Source: an uncultured Acidobacteriota bacterium (lineage in GTDB: Bacteria; Acidobacteriota; UBA6911; CAINFC01). From it: a DNA stretch of 64,000 bases. The stretch covers positions 21,540 to 85,539 of the forward strand of contig CAINFC010000050.1 of NCBI GenBank assembly GCA_903847975.1, read 5' to 3'. The translations under genes were made by a program, and so were the position numbers. The notes under the pieces are model-generated. The model was not told the origin of the DNA. It made no database searches and saw nothing but the letters and a program-made list of their open reading frames with translations. Positions 41,955 through 51,041 of the stretch are shown here, piece by piece (the stretch's first letter is position 1; the number at the start of each line of letters is the position of its first letter).

Positions 41955-43232
41955 ATGCCAAATTCATTACAGCACTACCCGGGCCGCCGGTTCGGGATTA
42001 CCGTTCTTCTCTCGATTCTGGCCTTTTCCGCCGTCTGCCGTTCCCAGACGCAGGACTGGCCGCAGTTTCGGGGACCGGGCGGAGACGGACGCTCCGGGTC
42101 GCTCCGCCTGCCGGTGCGCTGGAGCGAAACCCAGAATGTCCGGTGGAAGACCGCCATTCACGACCGGGGGCATTCCAGCCCGGTCGTCCTGGGCGGACAG
42201 ATCTGGCTCACCACCGCCTCCGCGGACGGAAGGCGCATGTATGCCCTAAGCCTCGACGCCGCCAGCGGAAGGATTCGGCAGGACCGCCTGGTATTCGAAA
42301 ACCCGGAGCCCCAATTCTGCCACCCCATGAACAGCTACGCCTCTCCAACCCCGGTCATCGAACCGGGCCGGGTCTACGTTCACTTCGGGAGATACGGAAC
42401 CGCCTGCCTGGACACCGCCACTGCCCGGACTCTGTGGGAGCGCCGCGACCTGCTTTGCGACCACTGGCGCGGTCCGGGCTCTTCCCCCATTCTTTACGGC
42501 AATCTGCTCATCCTGACCTTTGACGGCTACGACGTGCAGTACCTGGCGGCCCTGGACAAGAAGACCGGCCGCACCGTCTGGAAAACCGACCGCTCCACCG
42601 ATTTCGGACAGGAGGACGGCGACCTGCGCAAGGCCTTCTCCACTCCCGTGGTGATCGAAACGGGAGGCAGAACGCAGTTGATCAGCTGCGGCTCCCATGA
42701 AGCCATGGCCTACGATCCACTGACCGGCCGGGAGCTGTGGAAAGTGAATTACCAGCCGGGATTCACCTCCACGGCCCGTCCGCTGTTCGACCGGCAGCTG
42801 CTTTACCTGTTTTCCGGTTTCGGCCGATCGGAGCTGCTGGCCGTGCGCCCCGGGGGTACGGGGAACGTCACCGCCAGCCATGTGGCCTGGCGCTCCGGGC
42901 AGTCGATCCCTCAGAAGCCCTCGGCCGTCCTGGTAAATGGCATGCTTCTGATGGTCCACGACAGCGGAATGGCCTCCTGCATCGAGGCCTCGACCGGCCG
43001 TACCCTCTGGCAGGAGCGGATCGGCGGGCAGTTTTCCGCATCCGCGCTGGAAGCAGCCGGCCATGTCTATTTTTTCGATCACGAGGGCACCGCCACGGTG
43101 ATCGCTGCGGATAAAACCTTCCGCCGGCTGGCGGTCAACCGCCTGAACGAGGGGTGCATGGCCTCTCCGGCTGTATCCGGGAAAGCCCTCATCCTGCGGA
43201 CGGCATCCTTTCTGTATCGCCTGCATGAATAA
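41955..43232 (+). CDS. Secreted PQQ-binding-like beta-propeller protein
   Basis: 425 aa from the second ATG of an ATGATG pair; GAGGAG is 5 nt from it and only 2 nt from the first (41952). The signal peptide includes GITVLLSILAFSAVCRSQ. The mature protein starts DWPQFRGPGGDGRS, the usual opening of this family in Acidobacteriota and Planctomycetota. Propeller blades show repeats such as YLAALDKKTGRTVWKTD, MAYDPLTGRELWKV and SCIEASTGRTLWQERI (the A-x-D-x-x-T-G-x-x-x-W motif). No PQQ-dehydrogenase catalytic motif was seen, so it is probably a binding or scaffold protein rather than an enzyme. Probably cotranscribed with the sulfatase. Confidence 0.85.
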   Translation: MPNSLQHYPGRRFGITVLLSILAFSAVCRSQTQDWPQFRGPGGDGRSGSLRLPVRWSETQNVRWKTAIHDRGHSSPVVLGGQIWLTTASADGRRMYALSLDAASGRIRQDRLVFENPEPQFCHPMNSYASPTPVIEPGRVYVHFGRYGTACLDTATARTLWERRDLLCDHWRGPGSSPILYGNLLILTFDGYDVQYLAALDKKTGRTVWKTDRSTDFGQEDGDLRKAFSTPVVIETGGRTQLISCGSHEAMAYDPLTGRELWKVNYQPGFTSTARPLFDRQLLYLFSGFGRSELLAVRPGGTGNVTASHVAWRSGQSIPQKPSAVLVNGMLLMVHDSGMASCIEASTGRTLWQERIGGQFSASALEAAGHVYFFDHEGTATVIAADKTFRRLAVNRLNEGCMASPAVSGKALILRTASFLYRLHE

Positions 43233-43243
43233 GAATAAGAATA

Positions 43244-43272
43244 TTGACAGCCCGGAACGAAGTCTATAAAAT
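43244..43272 (+). promoter_or_regulatory. Promoter of the Gfo/Idh gene
   Basis: TTGACA (43244-43249), 17-bp spacer, TAAAAT (43267-43272), inside GTCTATAAAAT. The same GTCTATAAAAT at the same distance from TTGACG is found in the promoter at 52394-52422. Confidence 0.65.
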
Positions 43273-43345
43273 GCCCTGTACTCTATGGACAAGACTCGAA
43301 TAGTAACCCGTGTTCTGGTAATTATTTTCATAAAGGAGAATGACT

Positions 43346-44734
43346 GTGATCAAACCGAATGAATCCCCTGCGCCGGCTTCGGATCGGATGTCCCGACGCG
43401 GCTTCGTGGGAGCGGTGGCCGGTACCGCCTCCGGAGTAACCATCGTTTCCCGCCATGTGCTCGGACGAGGCCAGACGGCCCCCAGCGACAAGCTGAATGT
43501 CGCCTCCGTGGGAGCCGGCGGAATGGCCGCCAACAACATCGACCGCTGCAGCGGGGAAAACATCGTGGCCCTCTGCGACGTGGACGAAATGCGCGCCGCC
43601 AAAACCTTTCAGAAGTATCCGAACGTCCCGAAGTACAAGGACTTTCGCGTTATGCTGGAAAAGCACAAGGAAATCGACGCGGTGATCGTCGCCTGCCCGG
43701 ATCACGTCCATGCCCTGGCGGCCATGATGGCCATCAAAATGAAAAAGCACGTCTACGTGCAGAAGCCGATGACCCGCACGGTTGGCGAAGCCCGCCGGCT
43801 CACCGAGGCCGCCCGGGAATACGGAGTGGCCAGCCAGATGGGCAACCAGGGCCGGTCCATGGAAGGGCAGCGGCTGCTGTGCGAGTGGATCTGGGACGGG
43901 GCGATCGGCCCGGTGCGCGAAGTGCACTGCTTCACCAACCGCCCGGTCTGGAAGGGACAGGGCTCCTGGACCCGCCCGCCGGAGATGCCCGTCCCGGCTA
44001 CGCTGGACTGGGATCTGTGGCTTGCCGGATCTCCCTTCCGCCCCTACAACCCGGCTTATTGCCCTCACGACTGGCGCGCCTGGCAGCAGTTCGGCGCCGG
44101 ATCGCTGGGCGACATGGGGTGCCACATCATGGATGCTCCCTTCAACGTGCTGAAGCTGCGCTACCCCAAGGCCGTGCAGGCCTGCATCGCCGAGCAGGTC
44201 AACGAGCCCTGGAAGCGGGTGGAAAACAAGGAGACCTTTCCGAATGCCTCCATCATCCGCTACTACTTTCCCGAGCGGGAAGGGATGCCCCCGGTCAAGC
44301 TGATCTGGTACGACGGCGGCATGATGCCCGAGCGTCCGGAGGAGCTGGAGCCCGAGCGCAAAATGGATTTCGGGGACGGCGGCGGAACGATTTTTGTAGG
44401 CGACAAGGGAAAAATCACCTGCGGAACCTACGGGGACAGCCCGCGCATCATTCCGGAAGCCAAGATGCAGGAATACAAGCGCCCGCCCAAGACCCTGCCT
44501 CGGGTGATCGGCACCCATGAGCAGAACTGGATCGATGCCTGCAAGGGGAAAGGTCCGGCCAGCTCCAACTTCAACTACTCCGGCCCGCTGACCGAAACGG
44601 TGGTCATGGGCAACCTGGCGATTCTCTTCCCCGGCCAGAAGCTCGAGTGGAACGGAGAACTGATGCAGGTCACCAACAACCCGGCCGCCAACGATTTTGT
44701 CATGGCCAAGTATCGCGACGGCTGGAGCCTCTGA
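43346..44734 (+). CDS. Tat-exported Gfo/Idh/MocA family oxidoreductase
   Basis: 462 aa from the GTG at 43346, 7 nt after AAAGGAG; an ATG at 43340 is only 1 nt from that ribosome-binding site. MSRRGFVGAVAGTASGVTIV is a Tat signal. The Rossmann domain has LNVASVGAGGMAANNIDRC and IVALCDVDEMRAA. The usual E-K-P at the active site reads Q-K-P here (VYVQKPMTRTVGEARRL), a variant also common in exported members. The C-terminal domain has WDLWLAGSPFRPYNPAYCPH and GSLGDMGCHIMDAP. It is probably an NAD(P)-dependent dehydrogenase of a sugar or cyclitol in the periplasm; the substrate is unknown. It has its own promoter and ends before a strong terminator. Confidence 0.9.
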   Translation: MIKPNESPAPASDRMSRRGFVGAVAGTASGVTIVSRHVLGRGQTAPSDKLNVASVGAGGMAANNIDRCSGENIVALCDVDEMRAAKTFQKYPNVPKYKDFRVMLEKHKEIDAVIVACPDHVHALAAMMAIKMKKHVYVQKPMTRTVGEARRLTEAAREYGVASQMGNQGRSMEGQRLLCEWIWDGAIGPVREVHCFTNRPVWKGQGSWTRPPEMPVPATLDWDLWLAGSPFRPYNPAYCPHDWRAWQQFGAGSLGDMGCHIMDAPFNVLKLRYPKAVQACIAEQVNEPWKRVENKETFPNASIIRYYFPEREGMPPVKLIWYDGGMMPERPEELEPERKMDFGDGGGTIFVGDKGKITCGTYGDSPRIIPEAKMQEYKRPPKTLPRVIGTHEQNWIDACKGKGPASSNFNYSGPLTETVVMGNLAILFPGQKLEWNGELMQVTNNPAANDFVMAKYRDGWSL

Positions 44735-44744
44735 TCCCTCCGAA

Positions 44745-44776
44745 GATGGCGGGAGCCCCAACGGGCCCCCGCCATC
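44745..44776. terminator. Strong bidirectional hairpin terminator between convergent genes
   Basis: GATGGCGGG (44745-44753) pairs with CCCGCCATC (44768-44776); after one A-C mismatch, GCCC pairs with GGGC around a CAAC loop. No T-tract follows, but the position 10 bp after the Gfo/Idh stop and 21 bp from the convergent gene's stop fits a transcription end for both. Confidence 0.75.
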
Positions 44777-44796
44777 CGCAATGATTGCCGGTACGC

Positions 44797-45933
44797 TTAC
44801 TGCCGGGCTGCAGCGCCGCCGTCACCCCGCAGCAGAACCGCCCGGATACCCGGCCCCCTTTGCGGATCGCTGGCACTGAGAAACATCAGCCTGGCCCCGT
44901 CCGCCCGGGCGATCACATTGGGATTGCCGCCCGGAATGCCCGTCAGGGCCGAGGCGCTGAAGGTGAGCCCATCCGCCGAAGTGGAAGCGTAAAGCCCGCC
45001 GGGTCCCTGGAAGGCGCTTCCGGCAGCCGTTTGCACCAGGTACCAGACCGTCACCGTGCCGTCCGGATTGCCGAAAGCGAACGGATCGGTGGCGTTCTGG
45101 TCCAGGAAAGGAGCCCCGGGACCGATGCGCACGCCGGGATCCATGGTCCAGTGAAGCATGTCCGCGCTCACGGCACTTTTCATGACGGTGGCCGGATCGG
45201 CGGGTGTGTGCCGCAGCTGGCTGAAATACATGCGGTATCCCCCTCCCGCCAGACGGACCAGGCTGCCGGTCGTGGTGGCCGCTATGCCGGCCTGTCCGGG
45301 GGTAATGCGCAGCCCGGGCTCCTGGATCCAGGTCACGTGATCGTCGCTCACCGCGGAGGCGATGCCGTTATCCTGCATGTAAAACATCCGCAGCCCGTCG
45401 GACAGAGGCACAACGCGGGGCATCCCCCAGGGAGTTCCCTGCCGGTTGGTTCCGGCATCGGGAATCAGCCGGCACGGCCCCTCCACGCGGAAAGAAGTTC
45501 CCTGGGAATCCCGCGAGATCGCCCGCCAGACGCCCTGCCTGTCGACATATATAAAAAGGCGGATCCGGCCGTCTGCCAGGAGAACCCCGGTCGGATCCCC
45601 GATAATGGTTCCCCGGGGCTGGCCGAAATCCTCCGGCTCAAGCAGGCGACCAAGATCGATCCAACCCGCATTTTGCGGAGCAGCGGAGGGGTTCAGAATC
45701 CAGGAAGCCTCCGCCTGGATATCGAGCGTGTCGACCTTCCCGTCCCGGTTCAGGTCCGCCTCCCCGCGGTAGGCAGAAGCGTGCAGGACATGGTTGACCA
45801 GCAGCTGCAGGTCAACGACATTCCGGACGCTGTCCCCGTTCAGGTCGCCGGGCAGGGGTGCGGCGGTCAGATCAAGGCCCAAAATACAACCGACCAGGAA
45901 CAGAAAGACCCGGTAATTCTCTGTTTTCTCCAT
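44797..45933 (-). CDS. Secreted protein with dockerin-type repeats and a beta-propeller glycosidase-like domain
   Basis: 378 aa; ATG at 45933 with AGGAACCGGGGG upstream. The signal peptide is residues 1 to about 24. Two dockerin type I EF-hand-like repeats follow: GDLNGDSVRNVVDLQLLVNH and ADLNRDGKVDTLDIQAEASW, with calcium-ligand patterns D-x-N-x-D. The remaining about 300 residues repeat propeller-like strands (RIRLFIYVDRQGVWRAIS, ISRDSQGTSFRVEG, AVSDDHVTWIQEPGLR, AVSADMLHWTMDPGVRI) as in five-bladed GH43/GH32 or sialidase-like folds. No catalytic triad could be assigned. No cohesin is in the window, so the dockerin may simply be a calcium-stabilised linker. Confidence 0.72.
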   Translation of the reverse strand: MEKTENYRVFLFLVGCILGLDLTAAPLPGDLNGDSVRNVVDLQLLVNHVLHASAYRGEADLNRDGKVDTLDIQAEASWILNPSAAPQNAGWIDLGRLLEPEDFGQPRGTIIGDPTGVLLADGRIRLFIYVDRQGVWRAISRDSQGTSFRVEGPCRLIPDAGTNRQGTPWGMPRVVPLSDGLRMFYMQDNGIASAVSDDHVTWIQEPGLRITPGQAGIAATTTGSLVRLAGGGYRMYFSQLRHTPADPATVMKSAVSADMLHWTMDPGVRIGPGAPFLDQNATDPFAFGNPDGTVTVWYLVQTAAGSAFQGPGGLYASTSADGLTFSASALTGIPGGNPNVIARADGARLMFLSASDPQRGPGIRAVLLRGDGGAAARQ

Positions 45934-45976
45934 CCCCCGGTTCCTTCCTCAAAGAAGGAAGCAGGATCCCCCCTCT

Positions 45977-48900
45977 TCATTGGAAAAGATCCATCAGCTT
46001 ATCGTATTGGTAATCCTCCACCAGCTTGCGAAAAAGCTCGCCCGTTTTTTCGTCCGCCTCCCCGACTTTTGGCACCAGTCCCATCAGGTAAATCTGGCGC
46101 CCGCGAATAGCGGCCTCCCGTATCTCCCGGCGAAGTTCTTCCGGCAAACGGCCAATCATCCCAGCGTCCGTTACAAGGGGCTCATGCCGGGGTTCGTGGG
46201 GCACATCCGCCATTCCGGGACCGTGCAATTTCGCGCCGGTCAGATGCCGGATCTGTGAAAAAAGTTCCTTTTGGGGAAAAGGCTTTCGAAGGAAAGTGTC
46301 GGCCCCCGCCGCCACCGACTGCCGGTACACATCGTCGGTGGACCCGGCGCTGACGGCAATGATTTTGACCTCCGCGCCTCCCGGCATCTTTCGGATCTGC
46401 CGGATGGCTTCTGCCCCGTCCATGCCGGGGAGCCGGCAATCCATTATTATCAGATCCGGCCTGTTCTGCTCAAACCTCTCGATCGATTGCGCTCCGTTTT
46501 CCGCTTCGCACACCTGAAATCCGGACCGCACCAGCATTTTCGCCATCAGGCTGCGGTTATCCTGCATGTCGTCCACCACCAAAACCCGCATAACCGGACG
46601 ACCGGGATCCGATTCCAGGCTCCACTGCGATCTGGGCCTGGCTGCCTGAGTCTTTCCCTCCAGGAGACGGACCGGAACTTCCATCCGGAAGACCGACCCC
46701 TTCCCCAGCTGGCTGCTGACGGTAAGCTCTCCACCCATGATCCTGGCAAACTGGCGGCTGATGGCCAGACCCAGGCCCGTTCCCTGCTCGGAAATCCGGC
46801 CGGCCAGAGCCTGCTCGAATGCTTCGAAAACCGCTTCCAAATCCTCGGCGGCAATACCCGGTCCGCTGTCTTCCACCAGGCAGACCAAGTGGGGATCGCT
46901 TCCTTCTTTCCGTTCCCGTATCTCCATGGATGCCCGCAGGCAAACCCTCCCGGCAATCGTGAATTTAAGGGCATTGTCCAGCAGATTGATCAGCACCTGG
47001 CGTATTTTAAATTCGTCGGTCACGAGCTGCGCGGGAAGCTCGGTTATGCCTTCCATGGTAAAAGTCAGTCCCTTGGACTCGGCGCGGGGGCGGAAGGTGA
47101 ATTCCAGGCTGTTCAGCAGGCCCTGCACGTCAAAGGCCTGCGGCCTGCTGGCCTGGCGCCCGGATTCCAGCTTGGAAAGCTCCAGGATGTTGTTGAGCAG
47201 CGACAGCAGGTGCTCTCCGTTCCGGTTGATCATATCCACGCGCTTTTTCTGCAGCGGGGTCAGCTCCGGATCTTCCTGCAGCAGCTGGGCAAACCCGAGA
47301 ACGGCATTCAGGGGCGTGCGTATCTCGTGGCTCATATTGGCCAGAAAGCGGCTTTTAGCCACGGTGGCCGCCTGCGCCTGGACCGCCAGATCGTTGGCGC
47401 GGGCCATCGCCTGCTCCAGCTGCTGATTCGTCAGCCGGAGAGATTCCTCCATCTGCTTCCTCCGGGTTATCTCCTTGGAAGAGCAGATGGCGGACACCGG
47501 CTCACCGGAATGGTTCAGGATAGGGGTGAGAGTCGTATCGTAGCAACGGTCTCCCCCCTCGCGCAAAATGTGTATTTCCATCTCTTTTACCCGACGGGTA
47601 CGAAACACCTCCTGAATGGCGGCCGTGCGGATTTCCGCTTCCTCCCTGGAGAAAATGTCCTCGAATTTCCGTCCGATAATTTCACCCACCGGCTTGCCTA
47701 CCGCTCCGGCATAAGCGCGGTTGGCATACAGATAGCGCCCTTCCGGTGCGTAGGAGAAGATAGGATCCGGCGATTCTTCCAGGAGAATCCTGTATTTTTC
47801 CTCGCTTTCGCGCAGGGCCTGCTCCACCCGCTTCCGATCGGTAATATCCTGGCATGTTCCCTCAATGTACTGGATCCGGCCTTCCTGGTCATAGACCAGC
47901 CAGAGATGCAGGGAAATCCAGACCAGACTTCCGTCCCGATGCCGGCACTGCACCTCGAAATCTTTCACGAAGGTGTGCTCTCTGAGCCGCTCTAATAGCC
48001 GACGGCGATCCTCCGGGAAAGCGTAGACCTGAGTGGAGATATCGTCGATCGTCCGGATAAATTCTTCCGCGGACTCATACCCGAGAATGCGGGCTGCGGC
48101 CGGGTTGGCATGACGGAAGCGCCCCTCGGGGGTCGTCTGGAAAATCCCTTCCACCGCCCTTTCGTAGATCTGCCGGTATTTTTCCTCGCTGCGCATGAGC
48201 TCCTCTTCCGCCCGGCGATGCCGGTCGACGGCTTGCTGCAGCTCCAGGGTGCGGGCCACCAGCTGGTCCTGCACATTCAGCAGATCCCGCTCCCTCCGGG
48301 CCCGGGTGCAGAGCTCCACCAGGTGCGCCGGATCCAGGGGCTCATGAATATGGGCCGCGGCGCCCCGCTTCATCCAGTCCAGGACCGGGGCCGGCTGACG
48401 CTCCGAGATCATCAGGATGCAGACGCATTCCGGCCTGGCGGAATGAAAGCGGTCCAGCAGTCCCTCCTCCGGCCCTTCCGGCGCGAAGACCGCCACATCG
48501 TATTTGCGTGCGGCAAAAGCGCGCAGGGCCTCTTCGGCGGCGGAAACCAGGTCGGCCCGGTAACCGGCGGACTGGAAGGCCGCCCGCAGCAGGACCGCCT
48601 GCTTTGGGTCCTTTTCCACCACCAGGGCGCAGGGTGCGTAAGCGGTTTTCCTGCCATCGAGCAGGGCGTGAACCTGCTCCTGGAAAAGAGCGCTGTCCAC
48701 CGGCGAAGGGAGAAAGCAGTTGGCACCCAGGTCGGCTGCGGTACGCGCGGCATCGTCGCCGCGAAAAGTGGCGGAAACCACCACCATAGGAACGCGGTTG
48801 AAGGCGGAGTATTCCGGGGAGCGCAGCAGGCGGCAGAAGCGCCAGCCGTCCAGGCCCGGCATATACAAATCGGTAATCACCAGGTCCGGGACAGCCTCGG

Positions 48901-49063
48901 GAGACCCCTGCGCCTCCTCCCACCGGGCACTCATGGCGGTCAGGGCGCTTTCCGCATCTCCGAAGGAGCGCGTCTCCAGCCCCTCCTTCTGAAGCAAACG
49001 GCAAAGGATCTTTAGCTGGACAGGATCATCGTTGATGACAATGGCAATGGGTGTGGATGGCAT
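45977..49063 (-). CDS. Multi-receiver hybrid histidine kinase (REC-degenerate REC-PAS-PAS-HisKA-HATPase-REC)
   Basis: 1028 aa. REC1 has IAIVINDDPVQ and VITDLYMPGLDGW (Asp near 64), nearly the same as the kinase at 30885-34157. The second receiver-like domain (about 150-265) has lost its phosphorylation Asp: where the paralog has VVLDYLLPDGLG this one reads VAVFAPEGPEEG. Two PAS domains (about 290-540; YRQIYERAVEGIFQTTPEGR, YRILLEESPDPIFSYAPEGR), His[21 protein letters not shown] (His near 577), HATPase ([12 protein letters not shown]) and REC3 (DLIIMDCRLPGMDG, Asp near 873) follow. The tail ends LVEDYQYDKLMDLFQ, typical of cyanobacterial-style hybrids. No membrane helix. It is the last gene of the HO-B12-kinase operon, 21 bp behind the 412-aa kinase. 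Confidence 0.88.
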   Translation of the reverse strand: MPSTPIAIVINDDPVQLKILCRLLQKEGLETRSFGDAESALTAMSARWEEAQGSPEAVPDLVITDLYMPGLDGWRFCRLLRSPEYSAFNRVPMVVVSATFRGDDAARTAADLGANCFLPSPVDSALFQEQVHALLDGRKTAYAPCALVVEKDPKQAVLLRAAFQSAGYRADLVSAAEEALRAFAARKYDVAVFAPEGPEEGLLDRFHSARPECVCILMISERQPAPVLDWMKRGAAAHIHEPLDPAHLVELCTRARRERDLLNVQDQLVARTLELQQAVDRHRRAEEELMRSEEKYRQIYERAVEGIFQTTPEGRFRHANPAAARILGYESAEEFIRTIDDISTQVYAFPEDRRRLLERLREHTFVKDFEVQCRHRDGSLVWISLHLWLVYDQEGRIQYIEGTCQDITDRKRVEQALRESEEKYRILLEESPDPIFSYAPEGRYLYANRAYAGAVGKPVGEIIGRKFEDIFSREEAEIRTAAIQEVFRTRRVKEMEIHILREGGDRCYDTTLTPILNHSGEPVSAICSSKEITRRKQMEESLRLTNQQLEQAMARANDLAVQAQAATVAKSRFLANMSHEIRTPLNAVLGFAQLLQEDPELTPLQKKRVDMINRNGEHLLSLLNNILELSKLESGRQASRPQAFDVQGLLNSLEFTFRPRAESKGLTFTMEGITELPAQLVTDEFKIRQVLINLLDNALKFTIAGRVCLRASMEIRERKEGSDPHLVCLVEDSGPGIAAEDLEAVFEAFEQALAGRISEQGTGLGLAISRQFARIMGGELTVSSQLGKGSVFRMEVPVRLLEGKTQAARPRSQWSLESDPGRPVMRVLVVDDMQDNRSLMAKMLVRSGFQVCEAENGAQSIERFEQNRPDLIIMDCRLPGMDGAEAIRQIRKMPGGAEVKIIAVSAGSTDDVYRQSVAAGADTFLRKPFPQKELFSQIRHLTGAKLHGPGMADVPHEPRHEPLVTDAGMIGRLPEELRREIREAAIRGRQIYLMGLVPKVGEADEKTGELFRKLVEDYQYDKLMDLFQ

Positions 49064-49084
49064 TGGCGTTTCCGTCTTCCTGTT

Positions 49085-50323
49085 TTATGCCGGGTTCGTC
49101 TGGCTGTCAGCCCGCGAACCAGGGCCCGGCAGAGGCAGGCAGACGACAAAGCGCGTCCCGCCGTCCGGTATGTTTTCCGCCCCGATGGTTCCTCCGTGGG
49201 CCTCCACGATCCGCCGGGCGATCGCCAGACCGAGGCCGGTTCCTTTTTCTCCCTGCGTACCCAGTCGGCTGCCTTTGCTGAAGGGCTGAAAGAGCTGTTC
49301 CAGGACTCCTTCGGGCAGGCCGTCTCCCTGGTCCTCCACCCGGATTTCCAGTCGAGAGGAGCCGGCGGAAACCCGAACGGTCACCGTACCGGCCGGGTGG
49401 CTGAATTTAACCGCATTTCCGATCAGGTTGTTCATCACCTGCTGCATTTTCTCGTAATCCCAGTCTACCGCCTCCGGAAGGAGCCCGTCGGCCGTTTGCC
49501 GGATTTCAACCCCCTTTTTTTGTCCTGCCGGGAGATTGGTCCGGACAACCCCTGCCAGGAATTCCGGGAGGCGGACCGGCTGACGGTTCAGGTGCAGATG
49601 CCCGGATTCGATCTTGGAAATATCCAGAAGGTCGTCAATCAGAGCCAGCATGAATTCGCTGGACTTCCGTATGGTCCGCACCAGCTCCAGGTCCTCTTCC
49701 TCGGTGTGCTTCCGTTCCGTGTCCATCAGGTATTCGCAGTAGGAAACAATCGTAGCCAGCGGGGCGCGCAGGTCGTGGGCGGCCATTCCGAGAAAATAAT
49801 TTTTTTGCTGGTCCAGCTGCGCCAGGGCATGGTTCTTGTTGATCAGCTCCCGCTGCATGACCGCCAGCTGGTTATTCAGCCGGGTCAGCTCGCTGTAGGT
49901 GCCCCGATCGCGCTCCTCCTGCTGGGAGGCCGCCACCTGAAAGTCCTTCATCAGCCTCCGCAATTGATTGCTCTGATCCGTATTGAGCTTCAGCATCTCC
50001 TCCATCAGCCGGATGGTGGAATGGCGGGTTTCGGCGCCCACGATCAGGATGCGGTCTTCCATTCGTACCGAGGCGAAGTTCATTGCGGCCGGCCCACCCG
50101 GGAGCAGGACCACCAGCTCCCAGTTGAAGGCAATGCCCCGGGCCCGGACCTCATCCAGAAAAAGAACTACCTTCTCCCGGCAGGCCTCATCAAAAATCAG
50201 GAAAACGGGATCCCCGGGGCGGACGACCCGGTCGAGATCATATTCGCTTCGAATCCAGTTCCGGAGGCAATCGGAGGAATCGCAGAGCAGGGCGAATCCT
50301 TTCCCGTCGAAGCGGCTAACCAT
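49085..50323 (-). CDS. Soluble sensor histidine kinase
   Basis: 412 aa from the ATG at 50323, which overlaps the B12-protein stop by 8 bp. The N-terminal about 115 residues (LLCDSSDCLRNWIRSEYDLD, ILIVGAETRHSTIR) look like a small alpha/beta or PAS-like input domain that I cannot assign; no GAF/PHY phytochrome domain and no bilin-binding Cys motif is evident. A coiled-coil (about 120-180) leads to HisKA with LGMAAHDLRAPLATIVSYCE (His near 183) and HATPase with MNNLIGNAVKFSHPAGTVTV and [15 protein letters not shown]. No receiver, so it must signal to another protein, most simply the hybrid kinase encoded next. Gene order suggests it reads the state of the B12 protein. Confidence 0.85.
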   Translation of the reverse strand: MVSRFDGKGFALLCDSSDCLRNWIRSEYDLDRVVRPGDPVFLIFDEACREKVVLFLDEVRARGIAFNWELVVLLPGGPAAMNFASVRMEDRILIVGAETRHSTIRLMEEMLKLNTDQSNQLRRLMKDFQVAASQQEERDRGTYSELTRLNNQLAVMQRELINKNHALAQLDQQKNYFLGMAAHDLRAPLATIVSYCEYLMDTERKHTEEEDLELVRTIRKSSEFMLALIDDLLDISKIESGHLHLNRQPVRLPEFLAGVVRTNLPAGQKKGVEIRQTADGLLPEAVDWDYEKMQQVMNNLIGNAVKFSHPAGTVTVRVSAGSSRLEIRVEDQGDGLPEGVLEQLFQPFSKGSRLGTQGEKGTGLGLAIARRIVEAHGGTIGAENIPDGGTRFVVCLPLPGPGSRADSQTNPA

Positions 50324-51041
50324 GGCGGCCTGTTCCTTCACCGGACATAGTCTGACCTTTGCCGAGCAGCCAGGCGGAAGCCGATTCCACAGCGTGCCGG
50401 GCATCCGGAGACCAGAGGTCCGCTCCGATGCTTCGCCAGAGTTCGGCATCGGCGAGAAACGGCAGCCCGCCGACCATGATGGCCGGGGCCGGATTCCGTG
50501 CCTCGCGGCGGATGCAGCCGATCTGCTCTTTTGCCTGGGCCACATAATAAGTCATGGTGACGGAAATGGCGACCAGGTCCGGCTTTCGGAACCGAATGGC
50601 CGCCAGCAGTCGATCCGCACCCACTCCGGAGCCAAGGAAATAGGTATCCCATCCTCCCATTTCGAAAAAGTCGGCTACCATGCGCATACCGATCTCGTGC
50701 AGCTCCGGACCGACGCAGGCCGCCAGCAGCGTCTTCTGGATCCGGCGGGCGGAGAGGATGCGCGGATAGAGTTCCGTCATGATGGTCTGCGTGGCGGCGG
50801 TGCAAAAGTGTTCCATAGCCACCGTAACCCGGTTCAGAAGCCAGAGCCGGCCGACTTCGCGCTGTACCGGCTGAAAAACTTCCAGGTAAATATCACGAAC
50901 CGAAACCCCGCTTTGCAGCGCCGCTTGTACGACCTGCCGCGCGCCCTCCCGGTCGGCGGCCAGCAGTGCGTGCAGGTAGGCTTCCGCAACCCGGGGCATC
51001 GCGCTTTCCTGCAGGCAACTCGGACGGCTGGCTTCAGGCAC
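50316..51041 (-). CDS. Stand-alone B12-binding protein with CarH-type photoreceptor signature
   Basis: 241 aa from the GTG at 51041, with AGGAGG exactly 6 nt upstream; the start overlaps the heme-oxygenase stop by 8 bp. A helical bundle (about 15-100) has W67-x9-E77-H78 (RLWLLNRVTVAMEH), the W-x9-EH signature that in CarH/LitR packs over the adenosyl group of adenosylcobalamin. The B12 fold follows with E113-x-H115-x-x-G118 (PELHEIG, lower axial His), S160 in VAISVTM 42 residues later, and G191-G192 in IMVGGLPF. There is no MerR-type DNA-binding domain, so it cannot act like CarH; a protein-interaction role as in AerR/PpaA-type proteins is more likely. It lies between a heme oxygenase and a histidine kinase. 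Methyltransferase-activating or corrinoid-carrier roles are less likely given the signature. Confidence 0.87.
   Translation of the reverse strand: MPEASRPSCLQESAMPRVAEAYLHALLAADREGARQVVQAALQSGVSVRDIYLEVFQPVQREVGRLWLLNRVTVAMEHFCTAATQTIMTELYPRILSARRIQKTLLAACVGPELHEIGMRMVADFFEMGGWDTYFLGSGVGADRLLAAIRFRKPDLVAISVTMTYYVAQAKEQIGCIRREARNPAPAIMVGGLPFLADAELWRSIGADLWSPDARHAVESASAWLLGKGQTMSGEGTGRHG

Noticed and set aside
43746..43790. Q-K-P instead of E-K-P in the Gfo/Idh protein as a sign of an inactive enzyme
   Set aside because: The same replacement is frequent in exported Gfo/Idh members, so it is not a reliable sign of lost function.
49085..50323. Histidine kinase as a bacteriophytochrome using the heme-oxygenase product
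   Set aside because: No PAS-GAF-PHY core and no bilin Cys motif are visible; the N-terminal domain is too short for a phytochrome.
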